NCBI RefSeq assembly: GCF_013520865.1
Contig: NZ_JACDXJ010000001.1
Span: 3,457,501 to 3,521,500, forward strand
DNA: 64,000 nt
DNA from: Microvirga mediterraneensis
GTDB taxonomy: Bacteria > Pseudomonadota > Alphaproteobacteria > Rhizobiales > Beijerinckiaceae
Reading direction: 5' to 3'
Notes under the pieces: model-generated
The model's input: only the letters and a program-made list of their open reading frames with translations
What the model was told of the DNA's origin: nothing
Databases searched by the model: none
Translations under genes and position numbers: made by a program
Shown: piece after piece, positions 36,605-46,791 of the stretch
How positions within the stretch are numbered: position 1 is the stretch's first letter
Layout of the letters: each line of letters begins with the position of its first letter

Positions 36605-37309
36605 ATGACTCTCGACAAGACGATCGCCGACGCCCTGCGCGCCGCCTCCACGGCCACGATCACCACCGTGCTGCTGAAGAAGGGCGTGCGCCGCTGCTGG
36701 ATGAAGGGGCCCATGCCGGCCTTCAATGCCACGGAGAAGATGGTCGGCCGCGCCTTCACCCTGCGCTTCGTGCCGGCCCGCGAGGACTTGGCGACGCCGG
36801 AATCCTGGGCCTCCCCGCGCTCCACCCGCGCGGCCATCGAGGACATGCCGGAAGGCTGCATCGCGGTGGTCGATTCCATGGGCGTCACCGATGCCGGCAT
36901 CTTCGGCGACATTCTCACCGCTCGCATGCAGAAGCGGGGCGTCGCGGCCCTGATCACGGACGGCGTGGTGCGCGATGCGGTCGGCGTCGAAGGCACGAAC
37001 CTTCCGGTCTGGTGCGCGGGCGTGGCCGCTCCGCCTTCCGTCGCGGGCCTGACCTTCGTCGGCTGGCAGGAGCCCATTGGCTGCGGCGGCGTCGCCATTT
37101 TCCCCGATGACGTGATCGTGGCCGACCGCGACGGCGTCGTGGTGATCCCCGCCGCCATGGTGGAAGAGGTCGCCAAGGCCGCCGTGGAGCAGGAGCGCTA
37201 CGAGCTCTGGGTCATGCGCGAGGTGGAAAAGGGCGTTCCCCTGCCCGGCCTGTACCCGCCGAATGCCGAAACCAAGGCCCGCTACGAAGCCGAGGCGAAC
37301 CGCTCGTAA
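36605..37309 (+). CDS. RraA-like / 4-hydroxy-4-methyl-2-oxoglutarate aldolase family
   Basis: 234 residues, ribosome site AGGAAATTC before the ATG. It has the RraA/HMG-aldolase fold: GRAFTLRFVP, GCIAVVDSMGVTDAGIFGDILT (core GDILT), then ITDGVVRDAVGVEG, which holds the Arg and Asp that bind substrate and Mg2+ in class II pyruvate aldolases, and DDVIVADRDGVVVIP. The key RD pair is present, so it may be an active aldolase on 4-hydroxy-4-methyl-2-oxoglutarate-like acids or oxaloacetate decarboxylase rather than an RNase E inhibitor. No adjacent aromatic-degradation genes support one substrate. The 337 bp upstream of it have no gene. Confidence 0.85.
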   Translation: MTLDKTIADALRAASTATITTVLLKKGVRRCWMKGPMPAFNATEKMVGRAFTLRFVPAREDLATPESWASPRSTRAAIEDMPEGCIAVVDSMGVTDAGIFGDILTARMQKRGVAALITDGVVRDAVGVEGTNLPVWCAGVAAPPSVAGLTFVGWQEPIGCGGVAIFPDDVIVADRDGVVVIPAAMVEEVAKAAVEQERYELWVMREVEKGVPLPGLYPPNAETKARYEAEANRS

Positions 37310-37351
37310 GTCGGCAGAAGTTCACGAGGCCCTAGTGGGCAGACTGTGCAC

Positions 37352-37438
37352 GTCATGGCCGGCCTTGTGCCGGCCATTCCGATTGGAAGAATTCAGCGTC
37401 TTTCGCATCGAGATCACCGGCAAAAGGCCGGTGAAGAC
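37352..37438. repeat. Palindromic repeat copy B (two hairpins)
   Basis: 87 bp bounded by GTC and GAC. Hairpin one pairs ATGGCCGGC (37355-37363) with GCCGGCCAT (37369-37377); hairpin two pairs TCACCGGC (37414-37421) with GCCGGTGA (37427-37434). The centre keeps CGATTG and ATCGAG. The two hairpin types are swapped relative to copies D and E. Confidence 0.85.
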
Positions 37439-37501
37439 AGAAATAGATTTCCGGTCTGCCTCTGAGAACGAGGGTTGAGGCACCAAACGTGAGGATGGCG
37501 G

Positions 37502-38332
37502 GTGTTCTATTACGTCTCGAAGATCGCGTGGTTCTTCGCCACTCCATCCAATCTTCTGATCAGCCTCATTCTGCTAGGATTGGTCCTGGCTCTCTTCAAG
37601 CGGTTCAGGCGTTTCGGAATCGGCCTGAGCCTCGTCTTCACGCTATCGACCGTCGCTTTGGGGCTTCTGCCCATCGCCAGCTATATCCTGCTCCCGCTTG
37701 AGGAGCGTTTTCCGCCATTCCGCGATGACGGGAAGCCCGTCGACGGCATCATCCTGCTGGGCGGGTCCGTGGAGGCCGCAGATTCAGCCTCGCGGGGCAT
37801 GATCGTCGCCAACGAATCGGCCGAGCGGGTGCTCGAGACGATCCAGCTCGCCCATCGCTACCCGGGCGCCCGGATCCTGATTTCGGGCGGAGGCGGCACG
37901 GTCTTCGGGGACGGCACCGCCGAAGCGCCCGTCATCGCGGCTTACTTCAAGAGCATCGGAATCGATCCCGCACGCATGCTGGTCGAGGATCGCTCACGAA
38001 CGACATATGAAAATGCAGCCTATTCCTTCGAACTCGTCAAACCCAGGCAGGGCGAGCGCTGGCTTCTCGTTACGTCAGCGTGGCATATGCCCCGCGCCGT
38101 CGGAGTCTTCGAAAAGGTCGGTTTTGCTGTCGTTGCCTATCCGGTGGACTTCCGCACGTCAGGCGGTTCCGGAATCAACCGCCCCTTCGCCTTCATCTCG
38201 GAAGGTTTGCGACGTCTCGACATCGGGACAAAAGAATGGGCCGGCCTGATCGCCTATTATCTCGCGGGCCGCACCGTGGGGCTGTTGCCATATCCTCACG
38301 GGTCTTGGATCGGCGACAGCGCCAGCCGATAG
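37502..38332 (+). CDS. YdcF/ElyC-like DUF218 membrane protein
   Basis: 276 residues from a GTG at 37502 with GAGG upstream. Two N-terminal membrane helices (about 5-30 and 38-60) are followed by a DUF218 domain: DGIILLGGSVEA, ARILISGGGGTVFG, EDRSRTTYENAAYSFEL and WLLVTSAWHMPRAVGVF. This class (YdcF, SanA, ElyC) has a periplasmic domain linked in E. coli to envelope integrity and undecaprenyl-carrier lipid metabolism; the biochemical activity is not settled. The last 37 bases overlap the convergent DUF3253 gene. Confidence 0.88.
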   Translation: MFYYVSKIAWFFATPSNLLISLILLGLVLALFKRFRRFGIGLSLVFTLSTVALGLLPIASYILLPLEERFPPFRDDGKPVDGIILLGGSVEAADSASRGMIVANESAERVLETIQLAHRYPGARILISGGGGTVFGDGTAEAPVIAAYFKSIGIDPARMLVEDRSRTTYENAAYSFELVKPRQGERWLLVTSAWHMPRAVGVFEKVGFAVVAYPVDFRTSGGSGINRPFAFISEGLRRLDIGTKEWAGLIAYYLAGRTVGLLPYPHGSWIGDSASR

Positions 38333-38574
38333 GTCCCGCGGAAATCGTCGGGGTCGACCGGGCGACCCTTGCGAAGGATAACGATGCGCCCCTCCTTCAT
38401 GAGGCGCACCGCCACCTTTCTGACCGGCTGCATCAAGGGCCCCCACCCCTCCGGCTGGTTGCCGCCGATGGCCTGGGCCACATCGGCCGGGCCAATGGTC
38501 TTGCCGGGTCCGCGCCCTTCGAGAAGCGCCAGCATGGCCGCCTCCAGTTCCTCGGTCTTCTCATTCTTAGACAT
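38296..38574 (-). CDS. DUF3253 small protein
   Basis: 92 residues with the DUF3253 pattern: an N-terminal helix (EELEAAMLALLEG), then IGPADVAQAIGG, WGPLMQPVRKVAVRLMKEGRI and RKGRPVDPDDFRGTYRL. It looks like a small winged-helix fold, possibly nucleic-acid binding; that is inference. Its start overlaps the end of the DUF599 gene by eight bases, implying translational coupling, and its 3' end overlaps the convergent ydcF-like gene by 37 bases. Confidence 0.85.
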   Translation of the reverse strand: MSKNEKTEELEAAMLALLEGRGPGKTIGPADVAQAIGGNQPEGWGPLMQPVRKVAVRLMKEGRIVILRKGRPVDPDDFRGTYRLALSPIQDP

Positions 38575-39259
38575 CGGTCGGCCTCAAGGCAGCATGGTGG
38601 GCATCCGACAGGAACTGGCGTCGCCACATGACGAGAAGGACACCGGCCGTCGCTCCGATGAAGAGATAGGCGCTCACGAACCAGCCGAGATAGGCCAGCG
38701 AGAAGAAAAATGCCCGCTGTCCACGGTTGAAGTGCTTGCCGGCCACCGCATTCATCGCGGCGGCCTGACGGGCGACCGCGAGTGCCTCCTCCCGGCTGTT
38801 CTCCTTCAGCACGGGAACGGCTCCGACGATGATCGCCATGTAGTTGAACAGGCGGTAAGACCAGGCGAATTTGAAGAAGGCATAGACGAAGATCACCGCG
38901 AGCCCGATCACCTTCACGTCCCAGCCCAACCGGGTCGGCGGTTCGCCGAACGGGAGATCGGCAAAAAGGGGCAGAACGGAATCCGCCGAGCGCAGGAGGG
39001 CCAGGACGCCACCGATGGCGATGAGGGAGGTCGAGGCGAAGAACGCGGTGCCGTTCATGAGCGAGGCCATGATGGTGGTGTCGACGATGCGGTTCTCCCG
39101 CACCACCATCTGTTCCATCCAGCGGTAGCGGTACTGGTCCATGATCCTGTTGAGGCTGCCCTGCCCGGCAGGCGTGAGCTCCAGCGCGGCATGGTATCCG
39201 AGCCAGGCAATGAGGAAGAAGGCCAGCGCCCCGTAATCGAGATTGGTGAAACCCAGCAC
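38567..39259 (-). CDS. DUF599 membrane protein
   Basis: 230 residues from a GTG start with GGAGAC upstream. It matches DUF599: ALAFFLIAWLGYHAAL, the loop YRYRWMEQMVVRENRIVDT, TAFFASTSLIAIGGVLALL, FVYAFFKFAWSYRLFNY and a last helix pair with SLAYLGWFVSAYLFI. It should have four to five inner-membrane helices. Function unknown; it is co-transcribed with the DUF3253 gene, which overlaps its end. Confidence 0.88.
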   Translation of the reverse strand: MLGFTNLDYGALAFFLIAWLGYHAALELTPAGQGSLNRIMDQYRYRWMEQMVVRENRIVDTTIMASLMNGTAFFASTSLIAIGGVLALLRSADSVLPLFADLPFGEPPTRLGWDVKVIGLAVIFVYAFFKFAWSYRLFNYMAIIVGAVPVLKENSREEALAVARQAAAMNAVAGKHFNRGQRAFFFSLAYLGWFVSAYLFIGATAGVLLVMWRRQFLSDAHHAALRPTDV

Positions 39260-39330
39260 CCGTCGTCTCCAGTTGACTCCGCTGGCATCTTGCCCAGTTT
39301 GTGCAAAGCCTCAATGGGGAGCGACCCTTC

Positions 39331-39741
39331 ATGTCCCAGACCATCACCCGCGGCTACAAGGCACTGCTCGACGAAGCCAATGCGAAGATCAAGACCCTGC
39401 CTGCCGCCGAGGCGATGGCCATGCACGGTCGGGACGACGTGGTGTTCGTGGACCTGCGTGATCCGCGCGAGCTCGAGCGCGAGGGCCGCGTTCCCGGCGC
39501 GGTTCATTGCCCGCGCGGCATGCTGGAATTCTGGATCGATCCGGAAAGCCCTTATCACAAGCCGGTGTTCGCGCAGGACAAGACCTTCGTGTTCTTCTGC
39601 GCCGCAGGCTGGCGCTCGGCGCTGTCCACGGCCACCGCCCAGGATATGGGGCTTCAACCTGTCGCCCATGTGGAGGGCGGCTTCACCGCCTGGAAGAACG
39701 CGGGCGGGCCGGTCGAGCCCGGGGCACCAACGAAGGCCTAG
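39331..39741 (+). CDS. Rhodanese-like sulfurtransferase
   Basis: 136 residues from the ATG at 39331 (MSQTITRGYKALLDEAN) with GGGGAG about ten bases upstream. It is a single rhodanese domain: VVFVDLRDPRELEREGRVPGA, then HCPRG and the active-site loop FFCAAGWRS, where Cys is the persulfide carrier, and HVEGGFTAWKNAGG. It is a cytoplasmic sulfur-transfer protein; the acceptor is unknown. Its TAG shares four bases with the stop of the convergent acylphosphatase gene. Confidence 0.9.
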   Translation: MSQTITRGYKALLDEANAKIKTLPAAEAMAMHGRDDVVFVDLRDPRELEREGRVPGAVHCPRGMLEFWIDPESPYHKPVFAQDKTFVFFCAAGWRSALSTATAQDMGLQPVAHVEGGFTAWKNAGGPVEPGAPTKA

Positions 39742-40031
39742 GCCGTTCCCCGCACCTCGAACCGGCCCGAAACATCGTATTCCGGAGCGCCCTGGTTGAG
39801 GACCTCGACCTTGTCCACCCGTGAGCCGGCGGGCCCCTCGTGGCAGGCCTTCAGCATCACCTCGACGAGGTTTTCCGGCCCCGAGAAGACCGCTTCGACC
39901 GTACCGTCCCGCCGGTTGCGGACCCAGCCCTTGAGCCCGTGCAGCTGTGCCTGATGCTGCGTCCAGGCGCGAAAGCTCACGCCCTGGACGCGCCCGTGGA
40001 TCAGTACGTGTGAGGTTCGATGTGCGGTCAT
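39738..40031 (-). CDS. Acylphosphatase
   Basis: 97 residues starting MTAHRTSHVLIHG; the ATG directly upstream is an alternative, but ACAGGG is better spaced for this one. The phosphate-binding loop and catalytic Arg appear in GRVQGVSFRAW, and the catalytic Asn in GLKGWVRNRRDG. The fold continues with VEAVFSGPENLVEVMLKACHEGP. It hydrolyses acyl phosphates in the cytoplasm. The length and motifs are those of the standard family. Confidence 0.92.
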   Translation of the reverse strand: MTAHRTSHVLIHGRVQGVSFRAWTQHQAQLHGLKGWVRNRRDGTVEAVFSGPENLVEVMLKACHEGPAGSRVDKVEVLNQGAPEYDVSGRFEVRGTA

Positions 40032-40144
40032 CATGCCCTGTCGCGCCCGGCGAGTGCCATCATTGGATCCGGCGTCTGGATAATGCACCCTGCTCGGCGC
40101 GGATCCACAGTCTTTCGCAGGATTTCATCGGCCTTCAACTGGCC

Positions 40145-40651
40145 TCAACGGGATCTGCGGATCGTTCCCGACGGGGCGTTCCAAAGGGGGCGGACCTGAG
40201 GCGCCTGAGGAAGCGGTGCGGCCGTCAGGGTCCTGGGCAGCCACATTCCTAAGCCCCGCACATAATCCTCCGGCAGGCTTGCATGCCGGGCGGCCTCGAC
40301 GACGCCCTCCATGTAGCCCGGCAGCGGCGTTCCCGGCTTGGCGCTCCGCCCGATATAAACCACCGCCCGGCGCGGCCCATGCTCCGTCACGATCGGCTGG
40401 ATGACCTTGGTGTAGAGACCCGTCGATAGGCTTTCATAACGGTCGAGGGCCGGCACGTCCGCCAAGGCCAGATTCCAGACCATGCCCCAAACCGCGCGCT
40501 GCGGATCCCGCACCACGGAGGCATAGCCCTCCTCGAAGATGATGAAGCGATGCCGCATGAGCCGCCCGATACCGACCGGCTTGGAAGCCGGGCAGCGCTG
40601 GAGCATGGCGGCCCGGTCCATGTTGGACCCATAGGCGAAATAAAGGGGCAT
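40145..40651 (-). CDS. Gamma-glutamylcyclotransferase-like protein
   Basis: 168 residues with the GGCT-fold start LYFAYGSNMDRAAM, then FIIFEEGYASVVRDP, WGMVWNLALADVPALDRYES and YTKVIQPIV. The Glu in LDRYES is at the position of the proposed catalytic acid. Members convert gamma-glutamyl compounds to 5-oxoproline or act on related amide bonds. A partial copy of the intergenic palindromic repeat lies just upstream. Confidence 0.88.
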   Translation of the reverse strand: MPLYFAYGSNMDRAAMLQRCPASKPVGIGRLMRHRFIIFEEGYASVVRDPQRAVWGMVWNLALADVPALDRYESLSTGLYTKVIQPIVTEHGPRRAVVYIGRSAKPGTPLPGYMEGVVEAARHASLPEDYVRGLGMWLPRTLTAAPLPQAPQVRPLWNAPSGTIRRSR

Positions 40652-40714
40652 GGGCTCAGGCTCTTAATCAGTTGGAGTTGACCTGCCCAGGAGAGCCTGG
40701 CCACTCACCTCTCA

Positions 40715-40762
40715 CATCACCATTGGCCTTGCGCCGGTGATCTCGGTCGCTTGAGGCGCGGC
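40715..40762. repeat. Degenerate half copy C of the palindromic repeat
   Basis: ATCACC and GGTGAT flank an interrupted stem with GGC-CTTGC-GCC at the centre, then CTCGG and TTGAGGC as in copies E and G. The second hairpin is lost. It lies between the cyclotransferase and pccA. Confidence 0.6.
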
Positions 40763-40825
40763 GCATCTCATCGGTCGGCCCCTGATGTCTGTCGCCGACC
40801 GATATACCGGCAGAATGTGACCGCC

Positions 40826-42826
<2,001 letters not shown>

Positions 42827-43028
42827 GAACCCTCGAACGCTCCACCCAAACAAAACTTAGCCCCACCTCCGTTACTGCACATCCGTGCCTTGGGGAAGCG
42901 GGGCTTCGTCAGCATTTAGCGTAAGACGGCGGAACGCCTCTCGGGAGCTTGGCCTGATCCCTCGACCCCCGGCCTTGATTCAGGCGCCGGAGGCGGCAAT
43001 GACGCAAGGGTATCAACCCATCCGAGGA

Positions 43029-43994
43029 CTACTTCACCTCGGCCTCATAGATGTAGAGCGTGGACTTATCGTCCTCGGGCATGAAGTAGCCGCGGATTCC
43101 GGCATCGCTCGCTTCCATCCAGACCGGATTGTGGGTCATGTCCATACCGGAGGCGGTCCAGAGGAGGACCGGCGTCTGGAAAATCGGGCGGCCGTCCGTA
43201 AGGTTGACGAGGTCGAGCCCACCGAGGCGGAACGGGGAAGCGTCGGGCGTGACCCGCATCTCGGTTACGCCGGTGCACAGCATGCGACTTTTGCCGGCAT
43301 ATTTGCAGTCCTGGTAATCGAGATAATGGGAGGTATTGAGCGTCCTGAGCTTCTCAGGAGGTTCGCTCGCGTTGGTCGGCTTTCCGCCATCGCCGAGAGA
43401 CCAACGGTAGAAACGGCGCGAGCCCCAGCTGACCCCATGCAGGGCCTTGTCGTCGGTGTTGTGCACCACGCCGCCCACATGGTCGGCAAAGCGGAACATC
43501 TCCTCGGCCTTCATGGTCTCCGGATCGACCCGATAGACAATGGAGCGGCTGTTCGGCCGGTACTCGGCTACCGGAACCCAGATGTATTTCCCGTCGTAAT
43601 CGATGCCGCCCGGATGATAGACCGTGCCTTCGCCGAGAGTGATCTCGGCGATGAGATTGCCCTTCATGTCGATCTTGAACAGGTGCCCGACGCCGGCCCC
43701 CGTATCGCGGTCGTACCCGTCCACCGGTTGCGGGAAGCGCTTGGTCGGCTGCTGGATCTCGACGGACGAAACGAACAGCGTGTCCCCGATCTTCACCATG
43801 CCCTGCGGGTGATGGGTCAGGAAATTGATCGGTACGGCGGATACGGGCTTCCACTGCGTGCCGCGCGACAGCTTCGTCACGCGCTCCGCCACGAGATCAC
43901 GGTCGGGTTCCCCCGCCGTGAGAGCCGTGGGCGCAGCCCCGAGGCAAAGCATGGTCAGAATCGCAGTCAGGCAACGTCTCGAGAGGCAGTCCAT
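43029..43994 (-). CDS. Secreted DUF6454-like beta-propeller protein
   Basis: 321 residues with a strong GGAGGAACGCG ribosome site. A signal peptide of about 27 residues (CLTAILTMLCLGAAPTALTA) precedes a protein of beta-propeller style: HPQGMVKIGDTLFVSSV, GHLFKIDMKGNLIAEI, HPGGIDYDGKYIWVPVAEYRP and HNPVWMEASDAG. I believe this corresponds to DUF6454; function unknown. It is probably periplasmic. It stands alone; 290 bp upstream separate it from a divergently oriented membrane protein gene. Confidence 0.78.
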   Translation of the reverse strand: MDCLSRRCLTAILTMLCLGAAPTALTAGEPDRDLVAERVTKLSRGTQWKPVSAVPINFLTHHPQGMVKIGDTLFVSSVEIQQPTKRFPQPVDGYDRDTGAGVGHLFKIDMKGNLIAEITLGEGTVYHPGGIDYDGKYIWVPVAEYRPNSRSIVYRVDPETMKAEEMFRFADHVGGVVHNTDDKALHGVSWGSRRFYRWSLGDGGKPTNASEPPEKLRTLNTSHYLDYQDCKYAGKSRMLCTGVTEMRVTPDASPFRLGGLDLVNLTDGRPIFQTPVLLWTASGMDMTHNPVWMEASDAGIRGYFMPEDDKSTLYIYEAEVK

Positions 43995-44284
43995 CGCGTT
44001 CCTCCATCAGTGACGATCCGCTTCTTGAACGATGAAGCATCGGATCGGTCCCAAAAGTGTAAAATCACGTCCGGGTCCGATGCTCTTAGCGAGCGGGTGA
44101 TGTCACTTTAGTGTCGCGCGTGGCGTCTCCGCAAATCGCCTGTCTCTCGCACCATGCTTGGCCTCTTTGGCACTAACGACAGTGTCCTGAATGAGCGTCC
44201 GATAAAACATGAACGTTTCGAGAGCGGGTGATGAAACATTAAGCTAACGATGTTATATATCGCGTCAGGATTGGAGCGGTACTG

Positions 44285-44734
44285 ATGCGTAATGCCTTGA
44301 TTTTCTTCGCCTATATTCTTGCAGTGCCTGCTTGCTTCCTCGGACTTCTCCTCGTGGCGATGTGGCTATCGATCGATTCGCATGAATTCGGCCCCTGGAA
44401 TCCCAAGTACCTATTCCTCATCCATGGAACCACAGTCGGGAATCTGGGACTGGTGGACCCTGTCGCCGGCAGCATCGGCTATATGGGAGAAGGGCGAGAC
44501 GGCACAGCGCCCGCCTATGCGTATGTGACGTTCACGACCAGAGCCCGGCCGGAGGACGTTATCGCAACCTACGATGCGCGCTGCCAGGCCATTGGGCTCG
44601 CCGTTCAACGACAGTCGTCCAATCAGCAGAAACTCGGATTGACGTGCGAACGGGACGGAGCCGAAGTCGGTGTAACCGCCTCCCGGGTCAACGATGCTAC
44701 GGAGGTGAGTATCAATGGTTGGGAGTTCAATTAA
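44285..44734 (+). CDS. Hypothetical membrane-anchored protein
   Basis: 149 residues with GGAG seven bases upstream of the ATG. One N-terminal helix (about 4-28, ALIFFAYILAVPACFLGLLL) anchors a periplasmic domain that contains a TTRARPEDVIATYDARCQAIGLAV segment (two cysteines, with LTCERDG) and a final EVSINGWEF strand. I do not recognise the family. The region before it (43995-44284) is relatively AT-rich and likely holds its promoter. Confidence 0.7.
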   Translation: MRNALIFFAYILAVPACFLGLLLVAMWLSIDSHEFGPWNPKYLFLIHGTTVGNLGLVDPVAGSIGYMGEGRDGTAPAYAYVTFTTRARPEDVIATYDARCQAIGLAVQRQSSNQQKLGLTCERDGAEVGVTASRVNDATEVSINGWEFN

Positions 44735-44781
44735 GCGATCCGGACTCTCTCGATCGATGAGCAGAACCCAACAATCGACGC

Positions 44782-46593
44782 TTACCCCTCCAACTCCTCC
44801 CGCAGCATCTCGAGTTCCAGCCAACGCTCCTCGGCAGCATGCAGCTCTGTCTGCAACTGCGTGAGCGCATCCATGGCCTTCTGGAAGCGGGCCGGATCGC
44901 GGGAATAGAGCTCGGGATCGGCGAGGATCTCCTGGACCTTGGCGATCTTGGCTTCCAGCTCTTCCATGCGCTTCGGCAAGGTTTTCAGGTCGTGCTGCTC
45001 GTTGAAGCCGAGCTTGCGCTTCGACGCGGGAGCGGACTGGGCCGCCGGCTTCTCGGCGTTCCTGGGCTTTGCTTCCTTCTCGACCACACGGGCCTGAACG
45101 CCGCGACCGCGCTGGGCCACCATGTCGGTGTAGCCGCCCGCATATTCGATCCAGCGCCCCTCGCCTTCCGAAACCAGGACGGAACTGACCGTCCGGTCGA
45201 GGAAGTCGCGATCGTGGCTGACCAGGATCACGGTGCCGGAATAGTCCTGAATCATCTCTTCCAGGAGATCGAGAGTTTCGAGATCGAGATCGTTGGTGGG
45301 CTCGTCGAGCACCAGCAGATTGGAGGGCTGGGCCAGGGCCCGGGCCAGCATGAGGCGGTTTCGCTCCCCGCCCGAGAGCACGCCCACGGGGGTACGCGCC
45401 TGTTCGGGCGCGAAGAGGAAATCCTTCATGTAGCCGATGACGTGCTTGGTCTGCCCGCCGATGGTGACTGTATCCCCGCGCCCGCCGGTCAGGGTCTCGG
45501 CCACGGTCGCGTCGGGATCGAGGCTCGCGCGGCGCTGGTCGAGGGTGACCATCTGCAGGTTGGAGCCGAGGCGCACGCGCCCCTCATCCGGCTCCAGGAC
45601 GCCGGTGAGCAGGTTGATGAGAGTCGTCTTTCCGGCCCCGTTCGGACCGATGATGCCGAGGCGGTCGCCGCGCAGGACGCGCAAGGACAGGTTCGACACG
45701 ATGGGACGGTTACCGTACGATTTCGAGATGCCCTCCGCCTCGACCACGAGGGTGCCGGATTGCTCGGCCTCGGCGAGGCTCATATTGACGGTACCGACGG
45801 CCCGTTGGCGGTCCTGGTATTGCTGGCGCATGGCGTGGAGATTGCCGAGGCGGCGCACGTTGCGCTTGCGCCGGGCGGTCACCCCGTAGCGCAGCCAGTC
45901 GGCCTCGGCCACGAGCTTGCGGCCGAGCTTATGGTGCTCGGCTTCTTCCTGCTCCAGAACCTGATCCCGCCATTCCTCGAAATGGGCGAAGCCCCGGTCC
46001 ATGCGGCGGGTCCTGCCCCGATCGAGCCAAATCGTGGCCTGGGACAGGCTCTCCAGGAAGCGGCGGTCGTGGCTGATCAGCACGAGGGCGGACCGAAGGC
46101 TCTTCAACTCGCCTTCCAGCCACTCGATCACCGGTAGGTCGAGATGGTTCGTCGGCTCGTCGAGAAGGAGGATGTCGGGCTGCGGGGCCAGCACATGGGC
46201 CAGGGCCGCGCGTCGGGCCTCGCCGCCGGAGAGATCGGCGGGCTTCTCCTCCCCGGTCAGCCCCAGCTGTTCCACCAGGTAGCGGGCCCGGTAGGGGTCA
46301 TCCCCCGGCCCCAGGCCTGCCTCCACATAGGCGAGTGTCGTGGGATAGGCCGAGAGATCGGGCTCCTGCGCCAGATAGCGCACGGCCGCCCCCGGCTGCA
46401 CGAAACGCTTGCCACGGTCGGCCTCGATGAGGCCTGCGGCGATTTTGAGCAGGGTGGACTTGCCCGAGCCGTTGCGGCCGACAAGGCAGGCCCGCTCGCC
46501 CGGGGAGACGGACAGCTCGGCGCTCTCGATCAGCGGCGTGCCGCCGAAGGTGAGAGCGATATCCTGAAGGAGAAGAAGAGGAGGAGGCGCCAT
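44782..46593 (-). CDS. uup: ABC-F ATPase Uup
   Basis: 603 residues with two ABC domains and no membrane segment. First domain: GRNGSGKST, LSGGEARRAALAHVL and DEPTNHLDL; second: GPNGAGKTT, LSGGERNRLMLARAL and DEPTNDLDL. The arm and linker between them (RLGNLHAMRQQYQDRQ) and a C-terminal coiled coil (about 525-600, LPKRMEELEAKIAKVQEIL) identify Uup, an ABC-F protein that acts on the ribosome and affects transposon excision and replication. The length fits. It stands alone, divergent from the HWE kinase gene. Confidence 0.9.
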   Translation of the reverse strand: MAPPPLLLLQDIALTFGGTPLIESAELSVSPGERACLVGRNGSGKSTLLKIAAGLIEADRGKRFVQPGAAVRYLAQEPDLSAYPTTLAYVEAGLGPGDDPYRARYLVEQLGLTGEEKPADLSGGEARRAALAHVLAPQPDILLLDEPTNHLDLPVIEWLEGELKSLRSALVLISHDRRFLESLSQATIWLDRGRTRRMDRGFAHFEEWRDQVLEQEEAEHHKLGRKLVAEADWLRYGVTARRKRNVRRLGNLHAMRQQYQDRQRAVGTVNMSLAEAEQSGTLVVEAEGISKSYGNRPIVSNLSLRVLRGDRLGIIGPNGAGKTTLINLLTGVLEPDEGRVRLGSNLQMVTLDQRRASLDPDATVAETLTGGRGDTVTIGGQTKHVIGYMKDFLFAPEQARTPVGVLSGGERNRLMLARALAQPSNLLVLDEPTNDLDLETLDLLEEMIQDYSGTVILVSHDRDFLDRTVSSVLVSEGEGRWIEYAGGYTDMVAQRGRGVQARVVEKEAKPRNAEKPAAQSAPASKRKLGFNEQHDLKTLPKRMEELEAKIAKVQEILADPELYSRDPARFQKAMDALTQLQTELHAAEERWLELEMLREELEG

Positions 46594-46791
46594 TCCCGCT
46601 CACCTGACACCTCTTGGTCGCAGATGCAAGACCGGCGCCATCCGATCCTTACCTTGGGACAGGCACGCCGTTCGGGCGGACCGGAGGGCCGTGCCGGCGA
46701 AAACCGGGGCCACTTTTCCGCACGATGCGCTAGAAGGGTGGACGGTTGATGCAGTTTATGGTCCCCTTCCCATGATAAGCTGAGCGTTTGC